Under the pieces are notes generated by a model. The model saw only the letters and a list, made by a program, of their open reading frames with translations, was not told the origin of the DNA and ran no database searches. Shown here one piece after another: positions 54,766 through 62,764 of a DNA stretch of 64,000 bases. The position numbers were made by a program, and so were the translations under genes. The DNA lies in the NCBI GenBank assembly GCA_013823325.1, contig PNLY01000016.1:1-64000 (forward strand), read 5' to 3'. This DNA is from Methylobacterium sp. (GTDB lineage: Bacteria; Pseudomonadota; Alphaproteobacteria; Rhizobiales; Beijerinckiaceae). The number at the start of each line of letters is the position of its first letter. Within the stretch, counting starts at the first letter, position 1.

Positions 54766-55782
54766 ATGCCTTCAGTCAGCCGTCGTGATCTCATGGCAGC
54801 GGCGGCAGCAGCCCTTGCTCCCGCATTCGTCTCGGCGGCCCGGGCCCAGAAGCTGCCCAAGGTCGAGTTCCTCTATTCGCCCTTCGCCGACTACGCGCCG
54901 TTCTTCGTCGCCAAGGAGCTCGGCTTCTTCAAGGATTTCGGCGTCGAGGTGACGCTCCAGCCGAAGGGCGGCACGGCCGAGACCATCCAGCTGCTGGCCT
55001 CCGGCAATACCGAGGCGGGCGCCGCGACCTGGGGCGCCGGCCTGTTCAACGCGCTCAACCGCGGCGCCACCGTCGCGATCATCGCGACCTCGGCCCGGAT
55101 GCCGGCGAGCGTGCCGTCGCCCTCGCCCTTCATGATCTCGCAGAAGGCCTGGGACGCCGGCATACGCACGGTCGCCGGCCTCAAGGGCAAGCGCGTCGGC
55201 ATTCCCGGGCCGAGCGGCTTCGGCATGTTCTCGGTCGCCAAGGCGCTGGAAAAGGGCGGGCTGACGATCGAGGATGTCGAGCCGGTCTATCTGCCGCCGC
55301 CGGCCACGGCCGCCGCCTTCGCCAATGGCGGGCTCGAAGCGGGCTGGAGCATCGAGCCCTTCGCCCGGCAGCTCGAGAAGCAGGACCTCGGCCGCCGGCT
55401 GGTCGAGGACCATACCTTCGGCACCGAGCTCGGCCTGATCGCCTTCAACCAGGACTTCGTCGCCAAGAACGAGGATGCGGTGGTCCGCTTCATGGCAGGC
55501 TATCTCAAGGCCGCCCGCCTGCTCGACAAGGGTGGCTGGCAGGACGACAAGATCCTCGACGTCGTCGCGAAGTACACCGGGACCGAGCGCGATGCCCTGC
55601 GCGGCATCCCCTATACCGTCCGCTCCGAGGACGGCGCCATCGACATGGCCTCGGTGCGCGAGCAGGAAGAGTTCTTCCGCAAGCGCGGCGCCCTCGAATA
55701 CAAGGGCCCGGCCAAGATCGACGCGGTCTACCGCCTCGATCTCTTGAAGCGCGCCAACGAGCTCGTCGCGAGCAAGCCCTGA
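54766..55782 (+). CDS. NitT/TauT-family ABC substrate-binding protein
   Basis: A 338-residue exported protein with a twin-Arg-like signal (SRRDLMAAAAAALAPAFVSAARA). YSPFADYAPFFVAKELGFFKDFG is the SsuA/THI5-like N-terminal signature (read in parts). Such proteins bind sulfonates, nitrate, pyrimidines or aromatic acids. ATG 54766 follows GGAG. It leads the seven-gene run through 61,318 and shares one base with the ATPase gene. Confidence 0.92.
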   Translation: MPSVSRRDLMAAAAAALAPAFVSAARAQKLPKVEFLYSPFADYAPFFVAKELGFFKDFGVEVTLQPKGGTAETIQLLASGNTEAGAATWGAGLFNALNRGATVAIIATSARMPASVPSPSPFMISQKAWDAGIRTVAGLKGKRVGIPGPSGFGMFSVAKALEKGGLTIEDVEPVYLPPPATAAAFANGGLEAGWSIEPFARQLEKQDLGRRLVEDHTFGTELGLIAFNQDFVAKNEDAVVRFMAGYLKAARLLDKGGWQDDKILDVVAKYTGTERDALRGIPYTVRSEDGAIDMASVREQEEFFRKRGALEYKGPAKIDAVYRLDLLKRANELVASKP

Positions 55783-56585
55783 TGGCGCCGGCGCTCAAGC
55801 TCGTGAGCCCCGCTCCCGCCGAGACGGCCCAGCCCGCCATCGAAGTCGCCCATCTGACCAAGGCGTTCTACGACAGCGAGGGCGACCGGGTGACGCTCGC
55901 CGTCTCCGATGTCAGCTTCTCCGTGGCACCAGGCGAGTTCGTCTGCATCGTCGGGCCGAGCGGCTGCGGCAAGACCACGGTGCTGCGCATCCTCGCCGAT
56001 CTCGAACAGACGCTCAGCGGCACGGTCGCGCTGCATAGTCCGACACCGCCGGCCATGGTTTTCCAGGAAGCCTCCGTCCTGCCCTGGCTCACCGTCTCGG
56101 AAAACATCGCCTTCCCGCTCAGCCTCAAGGGCGTCTCCCGCGCCGCGCAGGACAAGCGGGTCGGCGATCTCCTGGCGCTCACCGGCCTCGCCGATTTCGC
56201 CGGAGCCCGGCCGCACCAGCTCTCCGGCGGCATGAAGCAGCGTGTCTCGGTAGCGCGCGCTCTGGTCGACGACCGCGACATCCTGCTGATGGACGAGCCC
56301 TTCGGCGCCCTCGACGAGCAGACCCGCCTCACTTTGCAGCAGGAGCTGCTGCGCATCTGGGAGACGACCGGCAAGACCGTGGTCTTCATCACCCATAGCG
56401 TCGACGAGGCGCTGACCCTGGCCGACCGCGTGCTGGTGATGTCGCCGCGGCCCGGCACCCTGGTCGCCGACCTCAAAGTACCCTTCGAACGCCCCCGCGA
56501 CGTCGTCGAGATGCGGCGTGACAAGCGCTTCTGGGATCTGACCTACGAGGTCTGGCACCTGCTGGCCTCCCCGGCGAGGGCATGA
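55782..56585 (+). CDS. NitT/TauT-family ABC transporter ATPase
   Basis: A 267-residue ATPase with Walker A GPSGCGKTT, signature LSGGMKQR, Walker B ILLMDEPFGALD and the switch His in FITHSVDEAL. It energises the adjacent permease. Confidence 0.96.
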   Translation: MAPALKLVSPAPAETAQPAIEVAHLTKAFYDSEGDRVTLAVSDVSFSVAPGEFVCIVGPSGCGKTTVLRILADLEQTLSGTVALHSPTPPAMVFQEASVLPWLTVSENIAFPLSLKGVSRAAQDKRVGDLLALTGLADFAGARPHQLSGGMKQRVSVARALVDDRDILLMDEPFGALDEQTRLTLQQELLRIWETTGKTVVFITHSVDEALTLADRVLVMSPRPGTLVADLKVPFERPRDVVEMRRDKRFWDLTYEVWHLLASPARA

Positions 56586-56586
56586 A

Positions 56587-57402
56587 ATGAGTGCCATCCC
56601 TGCGACCCTGACGGAAGAGGAGCTGCGCCGGCTCAAGGCGCCGGCCCGGCGCGAGCGCTGGTTCCGCCTCGCCTCCTATTTCAGCCCGCTGCTCCTGTTG
56701 CTGCTCTGGGAAGCGTCGAGCCAGCTCAACCTGATCGACCGGCGCTTCTTCCCGGCCCCGAGCGCGATCGCTGAGACCGCCTGGCGGATGGTGCTGAGCT
56801 TCGAGCTCTTCGACCATATCGGCGCGACGCTCCGCCGCGTCGGCGTCGGCTATGCCATGGGCGCGGTGCCGGGCATCGTCATGGGGCTGATCCTCGGCCT
56901 GTCGCGGCCGACCCGGCGGCTGCTCGGGCCGATCTTCTCGGCGCTCTACCCCGTGCCCAAGATCGCGATCCTGCCCCTGATCCTGCTGATCTTCGGCGTT
57001 GGCGATGCATCCAAGTTCGTGGTCATCGCCATCGGGGCCTTTTTCCTCATGCTCTACAACACCATGAGCGGGGTGATGCAGACGCCGCAGATCTACATGG
57101 ACGTCGCCAAGAACGCCGGCGCGAGCCGCCTGCAGACCTTCCGGCGCATCGCCTTCCCCGCCGCCTTGCCGAGCATCTTCACCGGGCTGAAGCTCGCCGC
57201 CGGCTCCTCCTACATCATCATCGCCGCCGCCGAGTTCTTGGGCGCGCGCAGCGGCGTCGGCTTCTTCATCTGGGCGTCCTGGCAGACCTTCGCGGTCTCC
57301 AGGATGTTCGTCGGCATCGTCGTGATCTCGGCCATGGGCTATCTCACGATCCTCGCGCTCGAGGCGCTGGAGCGGCGCTTCGTGCCCTGGGCGAAGCACT
57401 GA
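56587..57402 (+). CDS. NitT/TauT-family ABC transporter permease
   Basis: A 271-residue permease with six hydrophobic segments and the EAA loop MDVAKNAGASRLQTFRRIAFPAALP. It starts 1 nt after the ATPase stop. Confidence 0.95.
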   Translation: MSAIPATLTEEELRRLKAPARRERWFRLASYFSPLLLLLLWEASSQLNLIDRRFFPAPSAIAETAWRMVLSFELFDHIGATLRRVGVGYAMGAVPGIVMGLILGLSRPTRRLLGPIFSALYPVPKIAILPLILLIFGVGDASKFVVIAIGAFFLMLYNTMSGVMQTPQIYMDVAKNAGASRLQTFRRIAFPAALPSIFTGLKLAAGSSYIIIAAAEFLGARSGVGFFIWASWQTFAVSRMFVGIVVISAMGYLTILALEALERRFVPWAKH

Positions 57403-57415
57403 GCGGCGCCGGATC

Positions 57416-58135
57416 ATGAGCCTCGACGCCAGCCCGGCCGCCACCGCCCATACGCCCGTATCGGAGCGCATCTATCTCGCGCTCCGGCGGGAGATCATGC
57501 GCTGCGAGATCACGCCGGGAACGACGCTCGACGCCGCCGCCATCGCCGATCGCTACGAGGTCTCGAAGACCCCTGTCCGCGACGCCATGCAGAAGCTCGC
57601 CGGCGACGGGCTGGTCGCGATCCTGCCGCGCAGCGGCTATCGCGTCGCCGCCATCACCTTCCAGGCGGTGCACGAGATCCTCGATCTGCGCGCCGCGATC
57701 GGCCCGCACGCAGCCCGGCAGGCCGCCCGCTACGCCACCCCGGCCGAGATCGCCGAACTGCGCGGGATCATCGCAGAATATGCTGCGCCGCTCGATGTCG
57801 GCGCCATGCAGCAGGTGGCGCGGCGCTTCCACGTCGCCATTGCCCGCTGCGCCCGCAACAAGCGCGTCGTCGCCCTGTCGGAGAGCCTGTTCGACGAGCT
57901 CGAACGGCTGCTCCGCTTCGCCATCGACTTCACCGTCAAGGCCGGGCAGCACTCGGACGAGCATACGGCGCTGGTCGATGCGATCGAAGCCGGCGATGGC
58001 GAGCGCGCCGCCGCGATCGAGACCGCCCATATCCGGCATGCCCGCGAGTTCCTGATCGAGCGCCTGATGACGCTGGGCTATCTCTCGGAGAGCGAGATCA
58101 GGATCGGCGGCGCGGCCCGGAGCACCGGCCCATGA
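57416..58135 (+). CDS. GntR-family regulator (FadR/FCD type)
   Basis: A 239-residue regulator: N-terminal winged helix (TTLDAAAIADRYEVSKTPVRDAMQKLAGDGLV) and an all-helical FCD ligand domain with metal-site-like residues (FHVAIARCARNKRV; TAHIRHAREFL). It probably responds to the substrate or product of this cluster. It overlaps the next gene by 4 nt. Confidence 0.93.
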   Translation: MSLDASPAATAHTPVSERIYLALRREIMRCEITPGTTLDAAAIADRYEVSKTPVRDAMQKLAGDGLVAILPRSGYRVAAITFQAVHEILDLRAAIGPHAARQAARYATPAEIAELRGIIAEYAAPLDVGAMQQVARRFHVAIARCARNKRVVALSESLFDELERLLRFAIDFTVKAGQHSDEHTALVDAIEAGDGERAAAIETAHIRHAREFLIERLMTLGYLSESEIRIGGAARSTGP

Positions 58136-59070
58136 TCGCGGTCCCCGATGCAGTAGCAAGACTATCGGCCGCGCTCGGTGATGGCCCGGCGGCACGGCTC
58201 GCCGCCTCGGCGCTGGTCGAAGCCGACGCGCTCGGCCTGCCGCGCTTCGGTATCGCGATGCTCGACGAATGGAGGGCCGACGCCGCGCCCCTCGCGGCGA
58301 CGCCCGAGCCGCAGGCGATCAGCTGGCGCGATTGCTCCGCCTGCTTCGCGCCGCTCGCCGTCGCCTCAGCCACGCTCGACCTTGAAGCCGCTGCCCGGCA
58401 GTTCGGCATTGCCGCCGTGTTCCTGCGCGGCATCCGGGGTTTTGGCCGGCTCGCTCCCTTCGTCCGCCATCTCGCCGATGCCGGGCTCGTCGGCCTGGCC
58501 GGGGCCGAGGGGCCGCCCTTCGTCGCGCCGCATGGCGGCACCAAGGCCGTGATTGGCACCAACCCGCTCGCCATCGCCATGGGCCAAGGCCCTGAGCGCG
58601 TCGTCATCGACGTCGCCAGCAGCAGCGCCACCATGGCCGATATCCGCACCGCCCGTGCCACGAACAGGCCATTGCCGGGCGGGATCGCGCTCGATGCGCA
58701 GGGCAGGCCGACCAGCATCGCCGCCGAGGTCGCGGCCTTGCTGCCGCGTGGCGGCCAGGTCGGCTCCCTGCTCGGCCTGGTGGTCGAGCTCATGGCCGGG
58801 ATCGCCGGCGGCGGCCGCGGCGATCCGAAGGGACGCGGCGTCTTTCTCCTCGCCCTCGATAGCACGGCGGCCGGGGAGTCCATCGACTGGCAGGTCAGAC
58901 TTGCCGGGCTGAAAAGCGACTGGATCGATGCCGGCGGTCACTGGCCGCGCGGCGGCGGACTGCCGGCCGAGGCGACACTGGACGCCGCCTTCGCCCGGCG
59001 CCTCGACGCCCATCTCGACCGCATGACGAGCCGGGGCAACCCGGTGATGCAACGGACATATCCTCGATGA
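58132..59070 (+). CDS. Ldh_2-family (malate/L-lactate dehydrogenase-like) protein lacking the usual histidines
   Basis: A 312-residue protein, shorter than the usual 340-360. The NAD-binding region is intact (HGGTKAVIGTNPLAIAM; VVIDVASSSATMADI). The N-terminal SHG motif is replaced (ADALGLPRFGI), and the catalytic NHFG motif reads RGFG (FLRGIRGFGRLAPF). Both conserved His are therefore missing, so standard 2-oxoacid reduction is doubtful. It overlaps both neighbours by 4 nt. Confidence 0.82.
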   Translation: MIAVPDAVARLSAALGDGPAARLAASALVEADALGLPRFGIAMLDEWRADAAPLAATPEPQAISWRDCSACFAPLAVASATLDLEAAARQFGIAAVFLRGIRGFGRLAPFVRHLADAGLVGLAGAEGPPFVAPHGGTKAVIGTNPLAIAMGQGPERVVIDVASSSATMADIRTARATNRPLPGGIALDAQGRPTSIAAEVAALLPRGGQVGSLLGLVVELMAGIAGGGRGDPKGRGVFLLALDSTAAGESIDWQVRLAGLKSDWIDAGGHWPRGGGLPAEATLDAAFARRLDAHLDRMTSRGNPVMQRTYPR

Positions 59071-60377
59071 CGACGCCCCCTGCCTCCCGGCCAGTACTCA
59101 CGGTCACGCCGGCCGAGGGCCAGATCGACGAGCCGCGCCGCATCACCGTCACCGGGCTCGCTCCCGACGCGCTCGTCGCCATCTCCGCCCGGACGCTGCG
59201 CTCGCGCGGCGTCGTCTGGGACAGCCAGGCGACCTTCATGGCCGACGCCGATGGCGTGGTCGACCTCAGCCGCGACGCGCCCGTCGGCGGCGACTATGCC
59301 GAGGTCTCGGCGATGGGCCTGCTCTGGAGCCAGCACCCGGCCGGCGGCACCAGCCAGGAACTCTTCGCCGACGACGTCATGCAGCCCTTGTGGACGGCGC
59401 TCACAGCCGAAACCGCCGACGGTGCCCGCGCCGAGGCCGAGCTGCTCCAGCGCTTCGCCGCGCCTGGCGTGACGCGGCGCGAGATCCGCGAGGACGGCCT
59501 CGTCGGCACGCTGTTCACGCCGGCCGGGCCGGGCCTGCATCCGGGCGTCGTGGTGCTTAACGGCTCGGGCGGCGGCATCAACGAGCCGCGCGGCGCGCTC
59601 TACGCCTCCCACGGCTACCAGGCCTTCGCGCTCGGCTATTTCAAGGCGCCTGGCCTCTCGCCCTTCATCACCGAAACCCCGCTCGAATATCTCGAGACCG
59701 GCCTGCGCTGGGCGCATCGCGAACTCCAGCCGAAGGACGGTTTCGTCGCGGTCAGCGGCCAGTCGCGCGGCGGCGAGCTTGCCCTGCTGCTCGGCGCGAC
59801 TTTCCCCGATCTCGTCTCGGCCGTGATCGCCTATGTCCCCGGCGCCATGGTCCATGGCGCGCAGGGCGCCGGCGACCCGGCGCGCGGCGGCTGGCAAGGC
59901 GTGACCTGGACGAGGGGCGGCATGCCATTGCCGCATCTCTGGCAGGACAATGCCGCCGTGCATTGGCATCCCTGGGCCGGTGACGCCCCGCCCAGCCGGC
60001 ACCATTCCGTCTTCTTCGAGGGGCTGAAGGACCGCGCTTTGGCAGAGCGCGCTCGCATCCCGGTCGAGCGGATCGCCGGCCCGGTGCTGCTGGTCTCGGG
60101 CCGCGACGACCGCGCCTGGCCCTCCAGTCTCTATTCGCGGATGGTGGTCTCGACCCTGAGCCGGCACGGCCATCGCCACCTCGTCCGCCATCTCGACTTC
60201 GACGATGCCGGCCACGCCATCAACCTGCCCTTCGTGCCGACGACGCAGCTCAGCCGCGAGCATCCCGTCTCGAAGGTGCCCTACACCAGCGGCGGTACGC
60301 CCTCCGGCAATGCACGGGCCGATGACGGCTCCTGGCGCGGCGTCCTCGCCTTCCTGGCCGAGATCACCGGCCGCTAA
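59067..60377 (+). CDS. BAAT-type acyl-CoA thioesterase/hydrolase
   Basis: A 436-residue two-domain protein: an N-terminal Ig-like acyl-CoA thioesterase domain (ITVTGLAPDALVAISARTL) and a C-terminal alpha/beta hydrolase with GQSRGGE (nucleophile region), VSGRDDRAWPSS (Asp) and DAGHAIN (His). It would cleave or transfer an acyl thioester or ester. It is coupled to the Ldh_2-like gene and 50 nt before the DUF1684 gene. Confidence 0.88.
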   Translation: MTTPPASRPVLTVTPAEGQIDEPRRITVTGLAPDALVAISARTLRSRGVVWDSQATFMADADGVVDLSRDAPVGGDYAEVSAMGLLWSQHPAGGTSQELFADDVMQPLWTALTAETADGARAEAELLQRFAAPGVTRREIREDGLVGTLFTPAGPGLHPGVVVLNGSGGGINEPRGALYASHGYQAFALGYFKAPGLSPFITETPLEYLETGLRWAHRELQPKDGFVAVSGQSRGGELALLLGATFPDLVSAVIAYVPGAMVHGAQGAGDPARGGWQGVTWTRGGMPLPHLWQDNAAVHWHPWAGDAPPSRHHSVFFEGLKDRALAERARIPVERIAGPVLLVSGRDDRAWPSSLYSRMVVSTLSRHGHRHLVRHLDFDDAGHAINLPFVPTTQLSREHPVSKVPYTSGGTPSGNARADDGSWRGVLAFLAEITGR

Positions 60378-60427
60378 ACCGTCATTCGTCCGCAAGCTGA
60401 CATTCCGAGCCTTCGAAGGACACGATC

Positions 60428-61318
60428 ATGCCGACGCGAGAACATCTGGAAGGCCAGTGGCGCGAATGGCGCCATGCCCATGTCGCCACCATGTTCCGCC
60501 CCTATGGCTGGACCGCGCTCGTCGCCCAATACTGGCTGGAAGAGGACGATCGCGACGTTGCGTTCGATCTCCTTCCCGGCCGCTGGTCGGTCGAGCAGGG
60601 CCGGGTCATCTTCACTCCGCCGGCTTCCGGTCCGACCCTGTCGGTGAATGGCGAATACCCCACAGGCCCGGTCGAGATCATCCCGGGGCGCAACCAGACC
60701 TATGGCCATGGCAGGAGCGTGCCCGTCTATTTCGGCGTGAACGAGGTCGAGACCATCGTCCGCACCAAGCATGACGGCAGCCGGCTCTATGGCGTGCGCG
60801 TGCGCGATCCGCGCCAGGCGACACGCCTGGAGGATGCCGGCGTCACCGCCTTCGATTACGATCCCGCCTGGCGCATCCCCGGCGTCTACACCCCGGCGGA
60901 GCGCGTCGAATTCGAGGCCGAGACGGTGGAAGCCGGCGTTCGCGAGACGACACCGCGGATGGGGACCTTCACCTTCGAACTAGATGGCAAGAGCCACACG
61001 GTCGTGCTCATCGGCAAGGACACGCCGACCGGCGTGCAGCCCGTCGCCCATGTCCGCGACAAGACCAGCGGCCCGATCACCTATGGTGCCGGCCGGGTGA
61101 TCGAATTGCAGTTCACGGATGAGGCGAACACCCGCATCGACTGGATCGACTTCAACTATGCGGTGGCGCTGCCCTGCGCCTTCACCAATTTCGTCACCTG
61201 CCCGCTGGTGCCCCCTGAGAACCATCTCGATTTCGAGGTGCTGGCCGGCGAGAAGCGCCCGGCGCAAAGCGTGGCGCGAACGATGACCTATCAGCCCAAG
61301 GTCAGGGCCTCCCGGTAG
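60428..61318 (+). CDS. DUF1684-family protein
   Basis: A 296-residue protein matching DUF1684: the YGVRVRDPRQATR and FDYDPAWRIPGVYTP blocks, then ELQFTDEANTRIDWIDFNYAVALPCAFT and CPLVPPENHLDFEVLAGEK (read in parts). The family is uncharacterised. As last gene of this module it may act on the same compound as the BAAT-type hydrolase. Confidence 0.88.
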   Translation: MPTREHLEGQWREWRHAHVATMFRPYGWTALVAQYWLEEDDRDVAFDLLPGRWSVEQGRVIFTPPASGPTLSVNGEYPTGPVEIIPGRNQTYGHGRSVPVYFGVNEVETIVRTKHDGSRLYGVRVRDPRQATRLEDAGVTAFDYDPAWRIPGVYTPAERVEFEAETVEAGVRETTPRMGTFTFELDGKSHTVVLIGKDTPTGVQPVAHVRDKTSGPITYGAGRVIELQFTDEANTRIDWIDFNYAVALPCAFTNFVTCPLVPPENHLDFEVLAGEKRPAQSVARTMTYQPKVRASR

Positions 61319-61494
61319 AGCTTCGAGCCAAGGCGCGTCCAGAAACTGGTCCATCGCGATAGCATCCAACTGGACGTTCCGTCCGGACCAGCTCCGTGCT
61401 GATGTCACGGCTGGGCCAACCGCCCGGACAGATAATGACGCTCTGCCTCTGCCAATCCCGGACTGGCGCGACGGCATCGACGGGGATTCAAACG

Positions 61495-62319
61495 TTGACC
61501 GTCGCAGACATCGACCAGCTCGACCCGAGCAACGCGCCCCCGGCCGACACATCGCTCTCCGCCGCCGATATCGAGCGCTTCGGCCCTGATCCGGTGGGCA
61601 GCTTCCGCGCCAACCTCGCCGCCGTGAAGGAGCGCATCGCCAGAGCCTGCGCGCGCGCCGGGCGGGAGCGCACCTCGGTGCGGCTGCTGCCGATCACCAA
61701 GACGGTGCCGGCGCAGGTCCTGCGCTGCGCCTTTGCGGCGGGCATCACCGCTTTCGGAGAGAACAAGATCCAGGAGGCGATGGGCAAGCGCGAGGCGCTG
61801 GGCGACCTTGCCATCGACTGGAGCATCGTCGGCCATCTCCAGAGCAATAAGGTCAAGTACCTCAGCCGCTTCGCCCGGGAGTTCCACGCACTCGACAGCC
61901 TGAAGCTTGCCGAGTTGCTCGATCGGCAGCTGGAGCGCGTTGGCCGCAGCCTCGACGTCTATGTGCAGGTCAACACCTCGAACGAGGACAGCAAGTTCGG
62001 CCTGCATCCCGATGCGCTGCTGCCCTTCGTCGACAGGCTCGGCGAATTCCCGCGGCTGAAGCCGCGCGGCTTGATGACGCTCGCCCTGTTCAGCTCGGAG
62101 ATGGCACGGGTGCGCCCCTGCTTTGCCCTGCTGCGCCGCCTGCGAGACGAGGCCGCCGCGCGCCATCCCGGCCTGACCGGCCTGTCCATGGGCATGACCG
62201 GTGATTTCGAGGAAGCGATCGCAGAAGGGGCAACCGTGGTCCGGGTCGGCCAGGCGATCTTCGGCAAGCGCCCCACTCCCGATGGGCATTACTGGCCGGG
62301 CTTCGCGAAGGCCGGCTGA
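61495..62319 (+). CDS. YggS/PROSC-family PLP-binding protein
   Basis: A ~274-residue protein with an N-terminal extension before the core barrel. The PLP Lys is in LPITKTVPA; GENKIQEAM, WSIVGHLQSNKVKYL and LSMGMTGDFEEAI are family blocks. It keeps free PLP in balance. The start is uncertain: TTG 61495 with GGGG upstream is used, but ATG 61435 or 61396 are also open. The region 61,319-61,494 has no other gene. Confidence 0.9.
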   Translation: MTVADIDQLDPSNAPPADTSLSAADIERFGPDPVGSFRANLAAVKERIARACARAGRERTSVRLLPITKTVPAQVLRCAFAAGITAFGENKIQEAMGKREALGDLAIDWSIVGHLQSNKVKYLSRFAREFHALDSLKLAELLDRQLERVGRSLDVYVQVNTSNEDSKFGLHPDALLPFVDRLGEFPRLKPRGLMTLALFSSEMARVRPCFALLRRLRDEAAARHPGLTGLSMGMTGDFEEAIAEGATVVRVGQAIFGKRPTPDGHYWPGFAKAG

Positions 62320-62409
62320 GCGCCTGCGAAACAAGGTTCTCCCCCGCCGCGAAAGCTGCGCAGAGCGCCACAAGACCGGGACATCAACGCTCCACCCTTG
62401 GGGGTTTCG

Positions 62410-62541
62410 ATGTTCACGCTGTCCCGCTCCGTCCTCTCCGGCCACGCCCAGACGCTCTTCACCGTTGCCGAAGCCACCTTCGCCTCGATGATCGTCTTCG
62501 GCACGGGCCTCGCCTTCGGCGCCACCATCGGCTTCTTTTGA
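62410..62541 (+). CDS. Small (43-residue) membrane-type protein
   Basis: MFTLSRSVLSGHAQTLFTVAEAT followed by a C-terminal helix FASMIVFGTGLAFGATIGFF. It is only 7 nt before the next small gene, which supports translation of both. GGGGG lies 6 nt upstream of the ATG. No family recognised. Confidence 0.6.
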   Translation: MFTLSRSVLSGHAQTLFTVAEATFASMIVFGTGLAFGATIGFF

Positions 62542-62548
62542 GGCGGTC

Positions 62549-62758
62549 ATGCCGGCCGCCGCCACCTGGACCGCCCATCCGCATTTCAAGATCGGACGCG
62601 ACCGCGAGGGCCACTGGATCGCGGTCGAGACGCATGGCCGCAGCGGTGGCTATTTCCGCAGCCGGGACGATGCCCTGCACTATGCCCGCGCCGAGACCGG
62701 CTCTTGCGTCGGCGCCGTGACGTTCAGCGCTCGCCCGCTGGCGCTGCGCCTTTCCTGA
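62549..62758 (+). CDS. Small hypothetical protein
   Basis: A 69-residue protein with a beta-rich core (HFKIGRDREGHWIAVETHGRSGGYFRSRDDALHYARAE), like short DUF2188-type or rhizobial stress-related proteins. GAGGCGG precedes the ATG. Tail-to-tail with the CFA synthase gene (6-nt gap). Confidence 0.75.
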   Translation: MPAAATWTAHPHFKIGRDREGHWIAVETHGRSGGYFRSRDDALHYARAETGSCVGAVTFSARPLALRLS

Positions 62759-62764
62759 CCGCGC

